From the NCBI GenBank assembly GCA_016840595.1, contig JAEOSA010000020.1:1-16682 (forward strand): a stretch of 16,682 bases of DNA. The letters are read 5' to 3'. This DNA is from Candidatus Hermodarchaeota archaeon (GTDB lineage Archaea; Asgardarchaeota; Hermodarchaeia; Hermodarchaeales; Hermodarchaeaceae). Below the pieces are notes generated by a model that was not told the origin of the DNA, did not search any database, and was given only the letters and a program-made list of their open reading frames with translations. Both the position numbers and the translations under genes were made by a program. Of this stretch, positions 14,576 through 16,682 are shown in pieces; positions within the stretch are counted from its first letter, which is position 1; every line of letters starts with the position of its first letter.

Positions 14576-15361
14576 TTATGGAGTTAGTATCATTGCAAGC
14601 ATTGCCGGGTAGATTACTATTGCTGACAAGAAGATAATCAATGTAGTTAGAAGCGGAACAGTGAGATTATCAAATCCCGGGGGGCTTATTGCTTCGATTA
14701 ATGTGGCGCTTATAGCACAAATCACACTAAGGATTGCGATTTGTGTTACATTAAAGACAGGCATTCCACCAGTCGCAAACACGTCCAGGAAAAGCCAACA
14801 AACCCATGCACCTAGCAGTGAACCGATGAATACGCTTATTGATCCTTCAAGGCTTCGAGTTGCGTTGCGAATGGTATACTTGTGTTTACCATATTTCGTC
14901 CCAATGATTGGGGCAATCCCATCACCCAAATACATTGCAGTCAAACCCAGAGCCGGGATGACAAAGAACGGTATGAGGTTTAGGAACAAGGTAAATGTTG
15001 CGACTAATAAGTTAATAGAAATTGCATAAAGAAATGGACCCCAAATGTGACCCGACAGATAGTCTTCTTCTCTAGCCATAACACCAAACATAGTTCTGAG
15101 ACTCTTTACTGGGCTTCTTGGTGATGCTAAGAATATCAGAATTAACATCGGGAAAGATACTACAAGGGCTATCCATGCTTGTGAGTAAAATGGGACTGTA
15201 AAGATGGAAAATCCTGCAAATAGATGAATGATTTTTCGTGTAACGGTGGTTGGAAGGTTCTGCCATCGACGTAGTAGTTCGCCAATTACGATTACTCCAA
15301 ATACCCATGCGTAAGCTATTGCAAGAGTGATAAAATCTTGAAGAGTAAGAATGAACTGCAA
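14576..15361 (-). CDS. membrane kinase/cytidylyltransferase-fold protein of the SEC59/DGK1/VTE5 (dolichol/phytol kinase) family
   Basis: An integral membrane protein of 261 aa with about seven to eight hydrophobic segments (approx. 11-30, 45-58, 61-78, 109-128, 131-147, 174-195, 205-222, 237-258). Family motifs are present: RKIIHLFAG (42-50), YLGDGIAPIIGTKYGKHKY (144-162), RSLEGS (169-174) and SPPGFDNLTVP (226-236). Relatives use CTP to phosphorylate polyprenols, phytol or diacylglycerol. In an archaeon the substrate is probably a polyprenol or geranylgeraniol-type alcohol for glycan carriers or lipid salvage; this is inference. The start is TTG at 15361, with GGTGA seven bases upstream. Divergent from a COG1709 regulator gene. 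Confidence 0.88.
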   Translation of the reverse strand: MQFILTLQDFITLAIAYAWVFGVIVIGELLRRWQNLPTTVTRKIIHLFAGFSIFTVPFYSQAWIALVVSFPMLILIFLASPRSPVKSLRTMFGVMAREEDYLSGHIWGPFLYAISINLLVATFTLFLNLIPFFVIPALGLTAMYLGDGIAPIIGTKYGKHKYTIRNATRSLEGSISVFIGSLLGAWVCWLFLDVFATGGMPVFNVTQIAILSVICAISATLIEAISPPGFDNLTVPLLTTLIIFLSAIVIYPAMLAMILTP

Positions 15362-15471
15362 TCTGTATTCACCCGAGTTTGTACTCGTCGCTTTATTTTA
15401 TCATCTATTTATACTCGGTGGGCTATTCATCAAAGAGTCTTTAAGGAGTGGTTTAACTCTCTAATGCTACA
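15362..15471. promoter_or_regulatory. divergent promoter/operator region, polyprenol-kinase-like gene and COG1709 regulator
   Basis: CGAGT-TTGT-ACTCG (15374-15387) is a 14-bp inverted repeat. Its half-site TACTCG recurs at 15412-15417, 30 bases later (about three helical turns). AT-rich stretches suited to TATA boxes lie at 15391-15400 (for the minus-strand gene) and 15405-15412 (for the plus-strand gene). The repeats flank or overlap both, which suits an operator for the adjacent regulator. Confidence 0.45.
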
Positions 15472-16209
15472 ATGGATCAAACCTATCGGGAAAATCTGCT
15501 CAGAAGTATCGCTGGAGAAATCACTCTTGCAGAAAACCCTGGACGAGTGATGCGAAAATGGCGTGAGCAATTTGGGGTAGCACAACATGATCTTGCTAAA
15601 CAGCTTGATATATCTCCGTCTGTAATTAGTGATTATGAAAGTGGAAGACGGAAATCGCCACGGGTTGAGACAATACGAAAATTTGCTGAAAGCCTCATTG
15701 TTATTGACGAAAGCCGTGGGGGACAAATAGTCAACGCGTTTATTCGCCTTTTAGGACAAGAAATTCCGTCTGATATTCTTCTAGATATTCGTGAGTTTCC
15801 TGCTTCTATTCCCGCAAAATTGTTGACAGATCATTTGGAGTGCAAAACAATTGTTGAAGATGTTATTTCAGATAGGGAGATTTTCGGCTATACTACAATC
15901 GATAGCTTGAGAGTAATTCTTCAGCTGTCACCAGAACAAATGCTCAAACTATATGGTGCTACACCAAATCGAGCTGCAATTTTTACTCATGTCAGTACAG
16001 GGCGGTCACCCATGGTAGCAATTCGAACATCTCAAATGGGCTTAAATCCTGCTGTACGACCATCTGTTGTTATTTTGCATGGTCCAAAAAAGGTTGATTC
16101 AGTTGCATGTAAAATTGCTGAAGTTGAAAAGATTCCACTTTATCTATCGATGATAAAGGAAACTGAGGCCTTGATTCGTAAGCTTCGAAATTTCAAACCT
16201 GAGGTGTAA
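15472..16209 (+). CDS. XRE-type helix-turn-helix transcriptional regulator (COG1709-like)
   Basis: A 245-aa DNA-binding protein. A Cro/XRE-type helix-turn-helix occupies about 25-75, with the core VAQHDLAKQLDISPSVIS (36-53) followed by DYESGRRKSP. The C-terminal part (about 130-240) is a conserved domain of archaeal COG1709 proteins, containing ATPNRAAIFTHVSTGRSPM and a hydrophobic VILHG strand. It probably senses a ligand or mediates oligomerisation, but its ligand is unknown. The start is ATG at 15472, with no good ribosome binding site. It lies 8 bases upstream of the GPN GTPase gene, so the two are likely co-transcribed, and it is divergent from the membrane kinase gene. Confidence 0.85.
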   Translation: MDQTYRENLLRSIAGEITLAENPGRVMRKWREQFGVAQHDLAKQLDISPSVISDYESGRRKSPRVETIRKFAESLIVIDESRGGQIVNAFIRLLGQEIPSDILLDIREFPASIPAKLLTDHLECKTIVEDVISDREIFGYTTIDSLRVILQLSPEQMLKLYGATPNRAAIFTHVSTGRSPMVAIRTSQMGLNPAVRPSVVILHGPKKVDSVACKIAEVEKIPLYLSMIKETEALIRKLRNFKPEV

Positions 16210-16217
16210 CTTTCACG

Positions 16218-16682
16218 GTGCATACCCTCTACTTTGTTGGTACTGCTGGCTCTGGTAAATCAACACTCACTCATGCTTTTGCCAGTTGGTTAAAGAATGT
16301 TAACGTCAGCGTGGGAACAGTAAATCTAGATCCTGGAGTTTTGCATCTTCCATATGGGCCAGATATCGACGTTCGGGATTTTGTCTCGTTACAAGGAATT
16401 ATGGAAAAGTATAATCTCGGTCCCAATGGAGGCTTAATAGCGGCTATAGATTTGATTAGCACACATCTTGAAACGCTACAAGAAGAAATCACTGACTTGG
16501 GCGTTGATTTTCTTCTTATGGATACTCCAGGTCAAATCGAATTATTTGCCTTCAGAGAAACCGGACCTTTAATCGTGTCTAGTCTTGGGGGAGAAAGCAG
16601 TATGTTAATCTATCTTGTAGATGCAGCCCTGGGAAAAACTCCCGCAGGATTAGTTTCTTCGCTTCTCCTTTCAGCTTCAGTG
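16218..16682 (+). CDS. GPN-loop GTPase, partial (runs off the window)
   Basis: This is the first 155 codons of a GPN-loop GTPase, the archaeal relatives of eukaryotic GPN1/XAB1, which form dimers and in eukaryotes help assemble RNA polymerase II. With the GTG at 16218 as residue 1: Walker A GTAGSGKST (8-16), VNLDPGVLHLPYGPDIDVRD (35-54), the diagnostic GPN insert in NLGPNGGL (66-73), and DTPGQIELF (102-110), the G3 motif. GAGGTG at 16201-16206, inside the end of the upstream gene, is a plausible ribosome binding site and supports the GTG start. The G4 and G5 motifs lie beyond the right edge. Confidence 0.93.
   Translation, partial: MHTLYFVGTAGSGKSTLTHAFASWLKNVNVSVGTVNLDPGVLHLPYGPDIDVRDFVSLQGIMEKYNLGPNGGLIAAIDLISTHLETLQEEITDLGVDFLLMDTPGQIELFAFRETGPLIVSSLGGESSMLIYLVDAALGKTPAGLVSSLLLSASV

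Overview
The window looks like chromosomal DNA of an archaeon, most likely of the Asgard lineage. The archaeal marks are a RIO2 kinase with an N-terminal winged helix, a DUF460/COG2433 RuvC-fold protein, an Sm-like protein, the mismatch nuclease NucS, a HerA-NurA pair, a COG1709 regulator, a GPN-loop GTPase and an intron-bearing tRNA gene. The Asgard hint is a 171-aa small GTPase whose switch and YRGA motifs resemble eukaryotic Rab proteins. The lineage call is inference; no rRNA is present to confirm it. Coding density is high, several genes start at GTG or TTG, and Shine-Dalgarno sequences are seen only before some genes.

Layout: 113-3089 (+) is an overlapping RIO2/DUF460 pair. 3126-4004 (-) holds an Sm-like protein and a small SAM methyltransferase. 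4068-4871 (+) is nucS. 4880-5395 (-) is the Rab-like GTPase, divergent from the isoleucyl-tRNA synthetase at 5545-8535 (+). A tRNA-Arg(UCU) gene with a disrupted anticodon arm and an encoded CCA follows at 8583-8728. 8741-12477 (-) is the nurA-herA operon; herA is split by a 334-aa intein inserted at its Walker B motif. 12594-13781 (-) is a solitary TnpB nuclease gene of an IS1341-type element with no TnpA, carrying hairpins at its 3' end that could be part of an omega RNA. 14003-14569 (+) is an HD-domain hydrolase. 14576-15361 (-) is a membrane kinase of the dolichol/phytol kinase family, divergent from a COG1709 regulator (15472-16209, +). A GPN-loop GTPase begins at 16218 and runs off the right edge.

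Two themes stand out. The first is information processing: ribosome maturation (RIO2, perhaps the GPN GTPase), RNA binding (Sm), tRNA charging (IleRS) and DNA repair (NucS, HerA, NurA). The second is a cluster of intervening elements between 8.6 and 13.8 kb: an intron-bearing tRNA, an intein in herA with a damaged endonuclease motif, and a TnpB element with a rearranged catalytic glutamate and no normal start codon for its full-length frame. I found no CRISPR array, no rRNA and no complete new defence system. The points most worth checking are the tRNA architecture (possible three-nucleotide exon, A19-U56 swap), the intein and the TnpB/omega RNA locus.
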